Positions 16,801 through 27,977 of a stretch of DNA of 64,000 bases are shown piece after piece. Both the position numbers and the translations under genes were made by a program. The stretch lies in NCBI RefSeq assembly GCF_001429045.1, contig NZ_LMHY01000022.1, forward strand, positions 452,724 to 516,723, in the 5' to 3' direction. The notes beneath the pieces are model-generated. The model was not told where the DNA came from, ran no database searches, and was given only the letters and a program-made list of their open reading frames with translations. Numbering within the stretch: position 1 is the first letter of the stretch; every line of letters begins with the position of its first letter. This DNA is from Pseudomonas sp. Root71 (GTDB lineage Bacteria; Pseudomonadota; Gammaproteobacteria; Pseudomonadales; Pseudomonadaceae).

Positions 16801-16973
16801 TGAGTGACAGTCCGTCATGACATGTCATGACGGACTTTGACCAACAAATACGAGGGGGGAAGGACGAATGGTCGAGAGGCGTGAAGCGCGGGAAATTGCC
16901 GGGGGTTTGTAGCCACTACGGACTTTTCAGGCCGGCGCGTTCGTCGCAGTCAAGTTGACTTCACCTTTACAAC
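16801..16973 (+). repeat. Leader element copy 1, with 28-bp perfect palindrome
   Basis: First of three related copies (others at 26228-26425 and 35626-35775). It begins with a perfect 28-bp palindrome (16809-16836, half-site AGTCCGTCATGACA). Then come ACCAACAAATACG, a ribosome-site-like AAGGACGA, an ATG at 16868 with a 14-codon frame, and a further about 60 bases still similar to copy 2 that run into the 3' end of the TonB receptor gene. In copies 2 and 3 the element leads into a DUF2790 gene; here no such gene follows. It sits upstream of the divergent operon beginning at 16714. Confidence 0.75.
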
Positions 16974-19093
16974 GTATAGGAAACACCGACCTGCACCGTT
17001 CTCGGTGCCCCTGGATAGGCGTAGACGTTGCCGAATGCGCCCTCCTCATAATCTTCGTTCGTCAGGTTCTTCACATCCAGGTTGAGCCTGACCCTGTCGT
17101 TCACTTTGTAATAGCTCAGCAGGTCGACCACGGTGTAGCTGCCCATCGAAAACGCCGTGTTGGCCGTCTGCCCTGCACGCTCATCGACGTACTTGAGCCC
17201 GGTGCCAAGCCCCAGCCCCTTGAGCGCGCCATCCTGGAACTCGTAGACATTGAGCAGGCTGAAGCTGTTCTGCGGAATGTTCATCAGCCGGGTGCCGGAC
17301 TTGATGACGTTGTCCTTGGTCACTTCGGCATCGACATAGGCGTAGCCGCCAATCACCCGCCATTGCGGGGTCAGGTTGCCGGCGATGTTCAGGTCGAAAC
17401 CACGGCTGCGCACCTCGCCTGCCGCCACACTGAACGTCGAGTCCACCGGATCGGTGGTGAGAACGTTGCGCTTTTCGATCTGGTAGATCGCCGCGTCGAC
17501 ACTCAATTGACTGTCCAGCGCTTCCCACTTGATACCCAGTTCATAGGACTTGCCCTTTTCCGGTTCGAAACCACCGCCCTGGCGACTGGCACCGGTATTG
17601 GGTTTGAACGAGCGAGCCGTATCGGCGTAGATCGCCACGGTGTCGGTGAGGTCATAGGTCACGCCAACGCGCGGGGTCACCGCATTGTCGCTGGCCTCCC
17701 AGCTTCTGCCGCCGGGCACGAAGGTTTGGTAATCATGCTCGAAGCGCTCGAAACGGGCCCCGGCCAATACTTTCAAACGTTCGGTCAAGGCCACCTGATC
17801 CTGGACGAATGCCGCGTAGGTCTTGAGATTTTCCTTGTCGTTGGTCGGGGTTCGGGTCAGGGCTGGACGCGGTTGGCCATACACCGGGTTGAAGATATCG
17901 ATCGGGTAGGCACTCACCGCGCCGCTGGAGCGCTGGATGATCGACTTGTAGTCGTAATCCTCGTACTCGACACCGGTCAGCAGGATGTGATCGAAACCGC
18001 CTGTGGTGAAATGTCCGGTGAGGTTGAGTTGGGTGTCCTTGTCCGTCCACTCCAGCTTGCGGTAGTTGAAGTTACGGCCCAGGGTGCGCCCGTCCGCGGC
18101 CACACCGTTGGCTTCGACCGCATTCCCCTCGAGGGTGCCGTCGAGCCATTGGAATCCGCCGCCCAACGTCCAGTTATCGCTCAACAAATGTTCAAACCGC
18201 AGCTGCGCCATGTTGTTGTCGTTGTGCAATTTACCGACGTCTTTTTCGCCGAAAAAAGTATCGCGGGACGCGGTGCCAATCTGATTCGGATAGCGCGTCA
18301 CGCCGCGATCGAGCGGGTGATTGTTGCGCATGAAGTCGCCTTCGAAAATTACCTTGGTGTCGTCGGTGGCCTGCCAGGACAGCACCGGGGTCACGCCGTA
18401 GCGTTCGGTTTCGACATGATCGCGAAAGGTATCACCGCCCTCGCCCACCACGTTCAGGCGATAGGCCAGGCGGCCCTCTTCGTCCAGCGGGCCGGAGGCA
18501 TCCAGCGTGCCACGCTTCATGCCCTGGTCATCGAGTTGGCTGCCCAGGGTCACAGTGGGCACGGCCAGGGGCTGTTTGGAGATCACGTTAAAGGTGCCGC
18601 CCGGATCGCCTCGGCCATAGAGCATGGTCGCCGGCCCTCGCAGTACTTCCAGTCGCTCGATGGTGTTGGCATCGGGCATGTTCGGATAACCACGGTTGAT
18701 CGGGAATCCGTTGCGATAGAACTCCCCGGTGGTAAAGCCGCGCACGGTAAAGGTGGTCAGGCCCTGGCCGCCGAAATTGTTGGCCCGCCCCACCCCGCCA
18801 GCGTAATCGAGGGCGTCCTGCAAGCGGGTGGCACTGATGTCCTCGACGACATCCCTGGTGACCACGGTGATGGACTGTGGCGTTTCGTGGATCGACGTAT
18901 CGGTGCGCGTGGCGCTGGCCGAGCGCGTCGCGCGATAGCCGTCAACCGGCCCCAGGGCGGTTTCAAAGTCTGCGGTGCCAATGATGTCTGTCGCTTGCAA
19001 CTCCAGACTGGATTTATCGGTAGTGGCTTGCTCCGCCCAGGAGGAAGCGGAAAACGCCTGAAGCACGCAGATAGACATCAAAGTACGACGCAT
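16967..19093 (-). CDS. TonB-dependent ferric siderophore receptor
   Basis: 708 residues with a signal peptide (about 1-20, ending SWA). The plug domain shows TPQSITVVTRDVV, the FTVRGF block, and RLEVLRGPATMLYGRGDPGG and NVISK. A 22-strand-type barrel follows, ending in the aromatic-poor but typical VQVGVSYTL. No N-terminal STN signalling domain is present, so it is not of the FpvA/FecA signalling kind. It imports an iron-siderophore complex across the outer membrane using TonB energy. The ligand is unknown; hydroxamate-type receptors are the closest impression. A Fur-box-like site lies upstream (19179-19198). Confidence 0.9.
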   Translation of the reverse strand: MRRTLMSICVLQAFSASSWAEQATTDKSSLELQATDIIGTADFETALGPVDGYRATRSASATRTDTSIHETPQSITVVTRDVVEDISATRLQDALDYAGGVGRANNFGGQGLTTFTVRGFTTGEFYRNGFPINRGYPNMPDANTIERLEVLRGPATMLYGRGDPGGTFNVISKQPLAVPTVTLGSQLDDQGMKRGTLDASGPLDEEGRLAYRLNVVGEGGDTFRDHVETERYGVTPVLSWQATDDTKVIFEGDFMRNNHPLDRGVTRYPNQIGTASRDTFFGEKDVGKLHNDNNMAQLRFEHLLSDNWTLGGGFQWLDGTLEGNAVEANGVAADGRTLGRNFNYRKLEWTDKDTQLNLTGHFTTGGFDHILLTGVEYEDYDYKSIIQRSSGAVSAYPIDIFNPVYGQPRPALTRTPTNDKENLKTYAAFVQDQVALTERLKVLAGARFERFEHDYQTFVPGGRSWEASDNAVTPRVGVTYDLTDTVAIYADTARSFKPNTGASRQGGGFEPEKGKSYELGIKWEALDSQLSVDAAIYQIEKRNVLTTDPVDSTFSVAAGEVRSRGFDLNIAGNLTPQWRVIGGYAYVDAEVTKDNVIKSGTRLMNIPQNSFSLLNVYEFQDGALKGLGLGTGLKYVDERAGQTANTAFSMGSYTVVDLLSYYKVNDRVRLNLDVKNLTNEDYEEGAFGNVYAYPGAPRTVQVGVSYTL

Positions 19094-19178
19094 CTAGGAA
19101 ACCTTGTGAAAATAGCCAAACAGGACGGCATACATGCCAACAAATCGTGGCGCATGGTATACCACACCGCCATGTTTT

Positions 19179-19198
19179 GATACGTATTCTCATTTGTA
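19179..19198 (-). promoter_or_regulatory. Putative Fur box of the siderophore receptor
   Basis: On the minus strand the stretch contains AAATGAGAATACGTATC, matching the AATGATAAT half of the Fur consensus and a partial second half. It lies about 86 bp before the receptor ATG. Iron-repressed expression would be expected for this gene family. Confidence 0.5.
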
Positions 19199-19275
19199 TT
19201 TTCTGAAGGCGACCTGCGTCATTTCAAATCACCGAGGGTTCAAGCCTCCCCTGTCGAAGCCGCCGGCAAAACAAT

Positions 19276-19297
19276 AAAGGGCCCCGAAGGGCCCTTT
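19276..19297 (-). terminator. Rho-independent terminator of dctA
   Basis: A 9-bp perfect GC-rich stem (AAAGGGCCC) with a 4-base CGAA loop. On the minus strand it is followed by ATTGTTTT. It starts 28 bp after the dctA stop. Confidence 0.8.
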
Positions 19298-19324
19298 GTA
19301 TTCGGGACATCAGCCCCTGGATAC

Positions 19325-20680
19325 CTACACTCGTGAAGTTTGTTCAAGGCCGGGAAGCAAGGGGCTGCTCGTTGCCGATGCATGGGCATGAACCACCTCC
19401 GCCCGCACCGCCTCAGGTTTTTGCTCCTCGATCCCACCATTGAGTGCCTTGTGCATCTTGACGGTGTCCAGCGCCCCGACCCATTTGGCAATCGCCATGG
19501 TGCCCACACCATTGCCGATGGTATTGGTGATTGCCCGCGCTTCCGACATGAACCGGTCGACGCCCAGCAGCAACACCATGCCCGCCACCGGTATGGTGCC
19601 CAGGGAAGACAAGGTAGCGGCCAGAATGATGAACCCGGAACCAGTGACACCGGCCGAGCCTTTGGAGGTGAACATCAGTACTGCCAGCACGATCAGTTGA
19701 TCGGTCAGGGTCAGCGGCGTGTTGGTCGCCTGGGCAATGAATATCGCGGCGATGGTGTAGTAGATCGCTTGCCCGTCCGGGTTGAAGGTCAGGCCGGAGG
19801 GAATGATCATTCCGGCGACGGGTTTGGACACCCCGGCCTTCTCCATTTTGGAAATCATCTGTGGCAGCACCGACTCCGAAGAACTGGTACCCAGCACAGT
19901 GAACAATTCTTCCTTGATGAACTTCAAGAACTTCCACAGGCTGAAACCGCTGTAGCGGCAGATCGGGCCGAGGACGAAGATCACGAACACGGCACAGGTG
20001 AGATAGACGCAAGCCATCAACTTGCCCAGAGAGAACAGCGAGCCGAAGCCATACTTGCCGATCGTGAAGGCGATGGCACCAAATGCGCCGATCGGTGCCA
20101 GGCGCATAACCATGCTGACGATGCGGAACATGCCTTGCATCAGGCTATCGAGCGTATCGACGAATGCCTTGCCCCGTGGCCCTACATGCGCCAGGGCGAT
20201 GCCCAGCAGAATGGAAAACAGCAGGATCTGCAGCACATTGCCCTTGGCGAAGGCATCCACGATGGTGTCAGGGATGATGTTCATGACGAAGTCCATGAAC
20301 GATGCATGTTTCACCGCCGTGGTGTAGGTGGCCAGGCTGGAGGTGTCGAGGGTGGCGACGTCGATGTTCATGCCGGCACCTGGCTTGAACACATCGACCA
20401 CCACCAGGCCGACCACCAGCGCCAGGGTCGAGACCACTTCGAAATAGAGCAAGGCGCGAAAGCCCACACGCCCCAGTTCCTTCATGTTTTCCATGCGGGC
20501 AATCCCTGTGACCACGGTCAGAAAGATCACCGGAGCGAGGAGCATCTTGATCAATTTGATGAAGGCATCGCCCAAGGGCTTGAGCGCAGCACCGGTTTCG
20601 GGAACGAACACGCCGACGATGGCACCGAGGATCACCGCCATCAGCACTTGCACATAGAGTTTGCCGAATATTCTTTTCAT
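19325..20680 (-). CDS. dctA: C4-dicarboxylate transporter DctA
   Basis: 451 residues of the DAACS family. The serine-rich re-entrant loop LGTSSSESVLPQM is present, with the AGMIIPSGLTFNPDG and GSAGVTGSGFIILA segments and a typical start (KLYVQVLMAVILGAI). It imports succinate, fumarate, malate and related acids with protons or sodium. It lies 106 bp downstream of the tartrate dehydrogenase gene on the same strand, so here it may mainly serve tartrate uptake, as in ttu-type clusters. The terminator at 19276-19297 closes the unit. Confidence 0.95.
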   Translation of the reverse strand: MKRIFGKLYVQVLMAVILGAIVGVFVPETGAALKPLGDAFIKLIKMLLAPVIFLTVVTGIARMENMKELGRVGFRALLYFEVVSTLALVVGLVVVDVFKPGAGMNIDVATLDTSSLATYTTAVKHASFMDFVMNIIPDTIVDAFAKGNVLQILLFSILLGIALAHVGPRGKAFVDTLDSLMQGMFRIVSMVMRLAPIGAFGAIAFTIGKYGFGSLFSLGKLMACVYLTCAVFVIFVLGPICRYSGFSLWKFLKFIKEELFTVLGTSSSESVLPQMISKMEKAGVSKPVAGMIIPSGLTFNPDGQAIYYTIAAIFIAQATNTPLTLTDQLIVLAVLMFTSKGSAGVTGSGFIILAATLSSLGTIPVAGMVLLLGVDRFMSEARAITNTIGNGVGTMAIAKWVGALDTVKMHKALNGGIEEQKPEAVRAEVVHAHASATSSPLLPGLEQTSRV

Positions 20681-20786
20681 GACAGGGCCCTGATTTTTTA
20701 TTGTTGTCAGGAAATGCCAGGGAGTCAGATCAACTGACCCGCCCCTTGGCGTTGTGCCGCAGTACTGCCTGGAAGCGCTGGAAAAA

Positions 20787-21842
20787 TCAGCGGTTGATCA
20801 ATGCGATGACTGCATCCGTGATCTGGCGGGTGGTGGCGTTGCCGCCAAGATCCGGGGTATGCAAACCACTTTCGGTCACCGCTTCGATCGCGGACATCAA
20901 CTGTTTGGCGCTGGCGTGTTCACCGAGATGCTCGAGCATCATTGCCGCCGTCCAGAACGTCGCGATCGGGTTGGCCACACCTTTGCCGGTGATGTCGAAC
21001 GCCGAGCCGTGGATCGGTTCGAACATCGACGGGAATTGGCGGGACGGGTTGAGGTTGGCGGTCGGTGCGATGCCCAGGCTGCCTGACAGTGCCGCCGCCA
21101 GGTCCGACAGTATGTCGGCGTGCAGGTTGGTGGCGACGATCACATCGAGCGTCGACGGTTTGAGCACCATGCGCGTAGTCACCGCATCGACCAGTTCCTT
21201 GTCGATCCTGACGTCCGGGAAATCCTTGGCCACTTCGTAGAAAATCTCGTCCCACAACACCATGCCATGACGCTGGGCGTTGGACTTGGTGACCATGGTC
21301 AGGTGCTTGCGCGGACGACTGCGCGCCAGTTCGAAAGCGAAACGGTGAATGCGCTCGACGCCGGCACGGGTGAATACCGAGACTTCGGTGGCAACCTCTT
21401 CCGGCAGGCCACGGTGTACCCGGCCACCGTTGCCGGAGTACTCACCTTCGGAGTTTTCCCGCACCACCACCCAGTCAATTTGATCGCCGTTGTGCAGCGG
21501 GCTTTTCACCCCCGGCAGTACCCGGGCAGGACGCACGTTGGCGTATTGGTCGAAGCCCTGGCAAATCGGCAGGCGCAAACCCCAGAGTGAAATGTGATCC
21601 GGCACATTGAGCGCGCCCACTGCACCGAAGAAGATGGCATTGAAGGTTTTCAGTTCTTCCAGGCCACCTTCGGGAATGTAGTAGCCGTTTTTCAGGTAGT
21701 TATCCGAGTTCCAGTCGAAGTGTTTGAAATCCAGCTGGAAGCCGGAGTTTTTCGACAGGGCTTGCAGCACCTCGACGCCAGCGGCAATCACTTCGACACC
21801 AATGCCATCACCTGGAACCGCTGCAATCTTGTATGCGCTCAT
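20787..21842 (-). CDS. ttuC: Tartrate dehydrogenase/decarboxylase
   Basis: 351 residues from ATG 21842 (MSAYKIAAVPGDGIG). Member of the isocitrate/isopropylmalate dehydrogenase family. The substrate and metal residues appear as WGLRLPICQGFDQYANVRP, VVRENSEGEYSGNGG, MVTKSNAQRHGM and NLHADILSDLAA, and the cofactor region as EPIHGSAFDITGKGVANP. The tartrate dehydrogenase type uses NAD and Mn2+, and also acts on D-malate. It is followed by dctA and faces a LysR regulator, the common tartrate catabolic arrangement. D-malate dehydrogenase (DmlA) is the close alternative. Confidence 0.85.
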   Translation of the reverse strand: MSAYKIAAVPGDGIGVEVIAAGVEVLQALSKNSGFQLDFKHFDWNSDNYLKNGYYIPEGGLEELKTFNAIFFGAVGALNVPDHISLWGLRLPICQGFDQYANVRPARVLPGVKSPLHNGDQIDWVVVRENSEGEYSGNGGRVHRGLPEEVATEVSVFTRAGVERIHRFAFELARSRPRKHLTMVTKSNAQRHGMVLWDEIFYEVAKDFPDVRIDKELVDAVTTRMVLKPSTLDVIVATNLHADILSDLAAALSGSLGIAPTANLNPSRQFPSMFEPIHGSAFDITGKGVANPIATFWTAAMMLEHLGEHASAKQLMSAIEAVTESGLHTPDLGGNATTRQITDAVIALINR

Positions 21843-21918
21843 GGTCAACTCCACTCTCGTAGGTTTCTTGTTGTGCCTGTCGAACGGGCTGTTCAATCAG
21901 GGTGTGAGCGGAGTATAT

Positions 21919-21957
21919 GTAGTGAACAAATAGCTGTGAGTTACTCATAATCACTAC
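21919..21957. promoter_or_regulatory. Inverted repeats between ttuC and its LysR regulator
   Basis: An outer 7-bp inverted repeat (GTAGTGA at 21919, TCACTAC at 21951) encloses an inner palindrome TGAGTTACTCA (21937-21947). The half TGAGTTAC recurs right before the LysR start (21970-21977). A divergent promoter region with such symmetry is the typical site of LysR autoregulation and activation. Confidence 0.6.
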
Positions 21958-21978
21958 ATAAATAACTTTGAGTTACGA

Positions 21979-22902
21979 ATGAGCCAGACCCTGGATTTGT
22001 CGTTTTTCTACCTTTTGGCCAATAAAGGCAGTCTCGCCGCGACCGCACGGGAACTGGGTATCACGCCACCGGCGGTCAGCAAGCGTCTCACCGCGCTGGA
22101 GGCTCGACTGGGCATCCGCCTGGTCAATCGCACCACGCGCTCCATGAGCCTGACCTCGGAAGGTGAACTGCTGTTTTCCCACGCCGCCCGTATCCTGACG
22201 CAGATCGATGAGGTCGAGCAGTTGATCCACAGCAGTCGGGCCACCCCCAAAGGCCTGATTCGGGTCAACGCGTCGCTGGGTTTCGGTCGCCGATACATCG
22301 GCCCTGCCCTGGGTGCATTCTTCGCCCAGTACCCGGAGGTGGAGGTGCAGCTGGAAATCAGCGATCACCCCCTGGACCTGACGACCCATGGGTTTGACCT
22401 GGGCATCCGCTTCGGTACCCTGCCGGACGCCGCCTTCCATGCGCGCAAGATCGCGTCCAACCGGCGTCTCCTATGCGCTTCGCCGCTGTACCTGGAAAAG
22501 CACGGCGTGCCGCAACGCCTGTCGGACCTGCAGCAACACAACTGCATCTTTCTCAGGCAAAACGAAACGCCCTACGGGGTGTGGAGTTTCACCAACGGGG
22601 GGCGCACGCAAAACATCAAGGTCCGTGGCGCACTCGGCTGCAACGACGGCGAAGTGGCCCTGAATTGGGCGCTTGAAGGCTACGGCATTCTGTTGCGGGC
22701 CGAATGGGACATTGCACGATACGTGCGCAGCGGCCGCTTGCGATTAGTGCTGGAAGACCAGACCCCGACCCGCGCCGACGTTTATGCGGTGTACCCGCAA
22801 CAGTTGCACCTGTCAGCCCGCGTGCGCAGCCTGATCGATTTCCTGGTCGAGCGTTTCAGACACATTGACCACCTGGATGAAACGGCAGGCCTGCACGACT
22901 GA
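21979..22902 (+). CDS. LysR-family regulator of the tartrate/malate genes
   Basis: 307 residues. The N-terminal winged HTH reads FYLLANKGSLAATARELGITP and then AVSKRLTALEARLGIRLVNRTTR. The LysR effector domain spans about 90-295. Divergent from ttuC-dctA with a 136-bp shared promoter region holding inverted repeats, so local control of that operon, with tartrate or malate as inducer, is the likely role. Confidence 0.9.
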   Translation: MSQTLDLSFFYLLANKGSLAATARELGITPPAVSKRLTALEARLGIRLVNRTTRSMSLTSEGELLFSHAARILTQIDEVEQLIHSSRATPKGLIRVNASLGFGRRYIGPALGAFFAQYPEVEVQLEISDHPLDLTTHGFDLGIRFGTLPDAAFHARKIASNRRLLCASPLYLEKHGVPQRLSDLQQHNCIFLRQNETPYGVWSFTNGGRTQNIKVRGALGCNDGEVALNWALEGYGILLRAEWDIARYVRSGRLRLVLEDQTPTRADVYAVYPQQLHLSARVRSLIDFLVERFRHIDHLDETAGLHD

Positions 22903-22959
22903 ACAGTTTGGGCCGGTAACCGCTTCGGCTAACTGCTGGCCCGCACGCCCGCACAATCG

Positions 22960-22993
22960 CCCCCTGTATTGGGGGATATTCCCCGTATAGGGG
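22960..22993 (+). promoter_or_regulatory. Tandem CCCC-N5/6-GGGG sites upstream of the multicopper oxidase
   Basis: Two interrupted palindromes with starts 21 bp apart: CCCCC-TGTATT-GGGGG (22960-22975) and CCCC-GTATA-GGGG (22981-22993). Two helical turns of spacing put both on the same DNA face, as for a dimeric activator. They lie about 210-245 bp before the oxidase start in a gap with no other gene. The protein that binds is not known. Nothing else is recognised in 22903-23205. Confidence 0.45.
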
Positions 22994-23205
22994 TGTCCAT
23001 CCGGGCTTCTGATACGTCAACTTGAAGCCAGCAGACAAGGGGGGCTGCGGCGTAGAGCCACCAGTCACTCCCTGTCACTTTTGGCGGGAAATATGCATCG
23101 TTTCCATCCCGGCCCGGAATCAAAAGTTTAACCAACCGGGGCTGGAAGCAGTGGCTCGATGCCATGCATTGCCACGCTCCGAGGAACCCGTCAGAGGTGT
23201 TTGCG

Positions 23206-26088
<2,883 letters not shown>

Positions 26089-26122
26089 CCTCGTCCATCA
26101 AACGGCTGATCATTTCAATCCC

Positions 26123-26150
26123 AAAGCCGCCTGTCGTCACGGGCGGTTTT
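26123..26150 (+). terminator. Terminator of the multicopper oxidase gene
   Basis: Stem AAAGCCGCC with GGCGGTTTT (one G-T pair), a 10-base loop, ending in TTTT. It starts 35 bp after the stop codon. Confidence 0.75.
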
Positions 26151-26227
26151 GGGTCGTTTGCAACCCTTCGCGACGACCAATACCCGACATTTTTCCCCTG
26201 ACAGCCGACAGATTGAAAGCACTGATT

Positions 26228-26425
26228 CACTTTGTGTGAAAATCCGTCATGACATGTCAGACCTCCTTAAAAAACGGACTTTACCCAACAAATACGGGGT
26301 TTAAAGGACGAATGGTCAAGAGGCGTCAAGCGCGGGGAATTCCCGGGAGTTTGCAGCTGCAGCCACTACAGGCTTTTCAAACGGGCGCGTTTGTCGCGGT
26401 GAAGTGAACTTCACTTTCTCGACGT
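26228..26425 (+). repeat. Leader element copy 2 (upstream of the first DUF2790 gene)
   Basis: Nearly identical to copy 3 (35626-35775). The palindrome at 26246-26262 has lost one base relative to the perfect 18-bp form of copy 3. Twelve bases (CTCCTTAAAAAA) are inserted between it and CGGACTTTACCC compared with copy 1. Next come AAATACGGGG, AAAGGACGA and a small frame at 26312. The core GGGAATTCCC is also palindromic. The stretch after it (about 26356-26404) is missing from copy 3. Confidence 0.8.
26312..26407 (+). CDS. Possible 31-residue leader peptide in leader element copy 2
   Basis: An ATG with a close ribosome site (AAAGGACGA) opens a 31-codon frame starting MVKRRQARGIPGSLQ and ending GAFVAVK. 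The same start and ribosome site occur in copy 1 (16868-16912, 14 codons, MVERREAREIAGGL) and copy 3 (35708-35758, 16 codons, MVKRRQARGIPGSLQQ). The frame lengths differ, and changes between copies 1 and 2 often alter residues. So translation may matter more than the peptide, or it may be chance. Confidence 0.35.
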   Translation: MVKRRQARGIPGSLQLQPLQAFQTGAFVAVK

Positions 26426-26472
26426 GTCACATTAGGTCCTTGTCAAGCAAACGTCAGTAGAGGTACAGCCTT

Positions 26473-26751
26473 ATGAGCATGGCCACAATTGTCAGTGCGG
26501 TGATTTCCAGTCTCGCACCCAGTGTCTTCGACCAGAACAGCCTGCAAGAACCCGGCGCGCATGTCTCGGCCGTCGATTACCACTACGGAATGGACATCGA
26601 TGTGAAACAGGTACTGCAGCGTACCGATACATCCGACAAGACCGGCGTGGTGCCGGTGACTGTTGTCTACCTGGACAGCCAGGGCGAGGTTCACAAGATC
26701 CGTTTCCTCGAATGGGGTGGAAGCCCCGCCGACCCCGCCAGCATTGCCTGA
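26473..26751 (+). CDS. DUF2790-like small protein, cassette copy A
   Basis: 92 residues from ATG 26473, with AGAGGT upstream. The centre (YHYGMDIDVKQVL, then VVPVTVVYLDSQGEVHKIRFLEWG) matches the DUF2790 pattern of small Pseudomonas proteins. Unlike most of those it has no clear signal peptide; the start is mildly hydrophobic (MSMATIVSAVISSLA). Function unknown. The copy at 35824 differs at only 6 of 92 positions. The membrane-protein gene follows after 277 bp, as in the other copy. Confidence 0.75.
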   Translation: MSMATIVSAVISSLAPSVFDQNSLQEPGAHVSAVDYHYGMDIDVKQVLQRTDTSDKTGVVPVTVVYLDSQGEVHKIRFLEWGGSPADPASIA

Positions 26752-26862
26752 TCAATCAGTCGATCGGGTTCCGGGCTTCGCCGCCCTCCCCAGAAGCGGA
26801 AGTTAAATCTCATATGCACTCAGTGCGGATGATGTTTATTGTTACCTGAAAATGGACATATT

Positions 26863-26884
26863 CGAATGACTAAAAGTTCATTCG
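26863..26884 (+). promoter_or_regulatory. Inverted repeat between the two cassette genes, copy A
   Basis: CGAATGA and TCATTCG separated by 8 A/T-rich bases, about 145 bp before the membrane-protein gene and about 110 bp after the DUF2790 gene. It is conserved exactly in copy B (36217-36238). It could be an operator or a small hairpin; no T run follows. Confidence 0.45.
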
Positions 26885-27028
26885 CGAAACTCACTATTAT
26901 CTTGCTGGCGTAATGTCACAAGATTAATTGATAACAATTGCTGGATCTAAATGGCAGTCAGCAACGGTAAACCCAATCAATCCGTGCCGAGAGCCAAGTT
27001 GATTCACTATTGAAGCCAAGAGGTCACC

Positions 27029-27682
27029 ATGGAACTTAGTATGTTCTCTTCGTCCACCGTGGAATATGTGCGTTTGGGCGTTGTATATTTTCATCTTATC
27101 GCCTGCTGCGTGGCAATCGGGCTGGTCTTGACCAGTGACATTGCAATGGTCAAGCAACTCCTGAAGGGGGATGCGTCAGGTCACCACGATGACGCGCACA
27201 TGGAAAGCCTTCAAAAAACCGTAGTGCTTGCACTTGTAGCGCTTTGGATTACGGGTATTGGCATTGTAGGGATCGATTATGCCGGCAAGGGGATGGAGTA
27301 TTTTCTCAATCCAAAATTGCAAGCCAAGATCGGCATCGTTGTGCTGTTGACCTTTAACGGCTTCCTGTTGCATAGCGCTGTATTGCCGGCGCTGAAAAAA
27401 GCCGGTTCGTTACTCAAGCTTTCCTTCAGCCTGCGCATGCTGGCGCTGTTCTCCGGCGCCCTCTCTGGCGTGTCGTGGTTCTATGCCGCCATGCTGGGTG
27501 TTGGTCGTCCGCTGGCCTGGAAGTACTCGCTGGTGGAGTTGCTGGCAGCCTATCCGTTTCTCATCGTCGGTGGATTCGGGGCGATGGTACTGCTCACTGC
27601 CTGGGCAAAAAGCAAAGACACCGAAGCGCGTATGGAGCAAGGCACCAGGACAATAGGAAACGCCGCCCTGGCTGGATGGTGA
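27029..27682 (+). CDS. Uncharacterised polytopic membrane protein, cassette copy A
   Basis: 217 residues with about five membrane segments (FHLIACCVAIGLVLTS; LALVALWITGIGIVGIDY; IGIVVLLTFNGFLL; LALFSGALSGVSWFYAAML; AYPFLIVGGFGAMVLL). Two paralogues lie in this window (36381-37034, about 94% alike, and 40075-40740, more distant). Histidines kept in all three are in VY-F/V-HL (segment 1), AHM/EHM before segment 2 and LLH at the end of segment 3. These could bind heme or metal, as in CopD-like proteins. Function unknown. Confidence 0.8.
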   Translation: MELSMFSSSTVEYVRLGVVYFHLIACCVAIGLVLTSDIAMVKQLLKGDASGHHDDAHMESLQKTVVLALVALWITGIGIVGIDYAGKGMEYFLNPKLQAKIGIVVLLTFNGFLLHSAVLPALKKAGSLLKLSFSLRMLALFSGALSGVSWFYAAMLGVGRPLAWKYSLVELLAAYPFLIVGGFGAMVLLTAWAKSKDTEARMEQGTRTIGNAALAGW

Positions 27683-27786
27683 AGCCAGGTTGAACACGGA
27701 AGTTCAGCTTTAGCCAATAAATTCAAATTCCGCTGCTTAGCAGTTCACAAAACCTCGGCTGACAGAAGTGTGCAGCCTCAAGCCTC

Positions 27787-27813
27787 GCTGGCAGCACCCA
27801 AGGTGCTGCCAGC
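27787..27813 (+). terminator. Hairpin downstream of cassette copy A
   Basis: Perfect 12-bp stem (GCTGGCAGCACC) with a 3-base loop, about 105 bp after the membrane-protein stop. Just before it (27758-27785) sequence resembles the start of the DCC gene of copy B, without the gene itself. There is no T run after the stem. Confidence 0.5.
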
Positions 27814-27977
27814 GCCGGTTTAACCAAGATCCCGCCTACACCCAATCCAGTGTGTTGAAACCGCCTCGACAGCACGGGCATTATGCTCCGTCGCCTCAGA
27901 CCCTTTCGCTCATCCCGATCAATAATGCCGCGCGCCTGGAACTCGTCCGCTAACCTCGGATGAGTTGAGATAGGCGT

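Noticed and set aside
16809..16836. Palindrome as a transcription terminator
   Set aside because: It is only about half GC, has no T run on either side, and recurs at promoter positions.
16955..19180. 741-codon plus-strand frame opposite the TonB receptor
   Set aside because: The minus-strand receptor has full family motifs; the plus frame has none.
26405..26431. AlgU-type promoter (GAACTT) before the DUF2790 genes
   Set aside because: GAACTT is followed by TCACA after only 15 bases in both copies; spacing and -10 match are too poor to claim.
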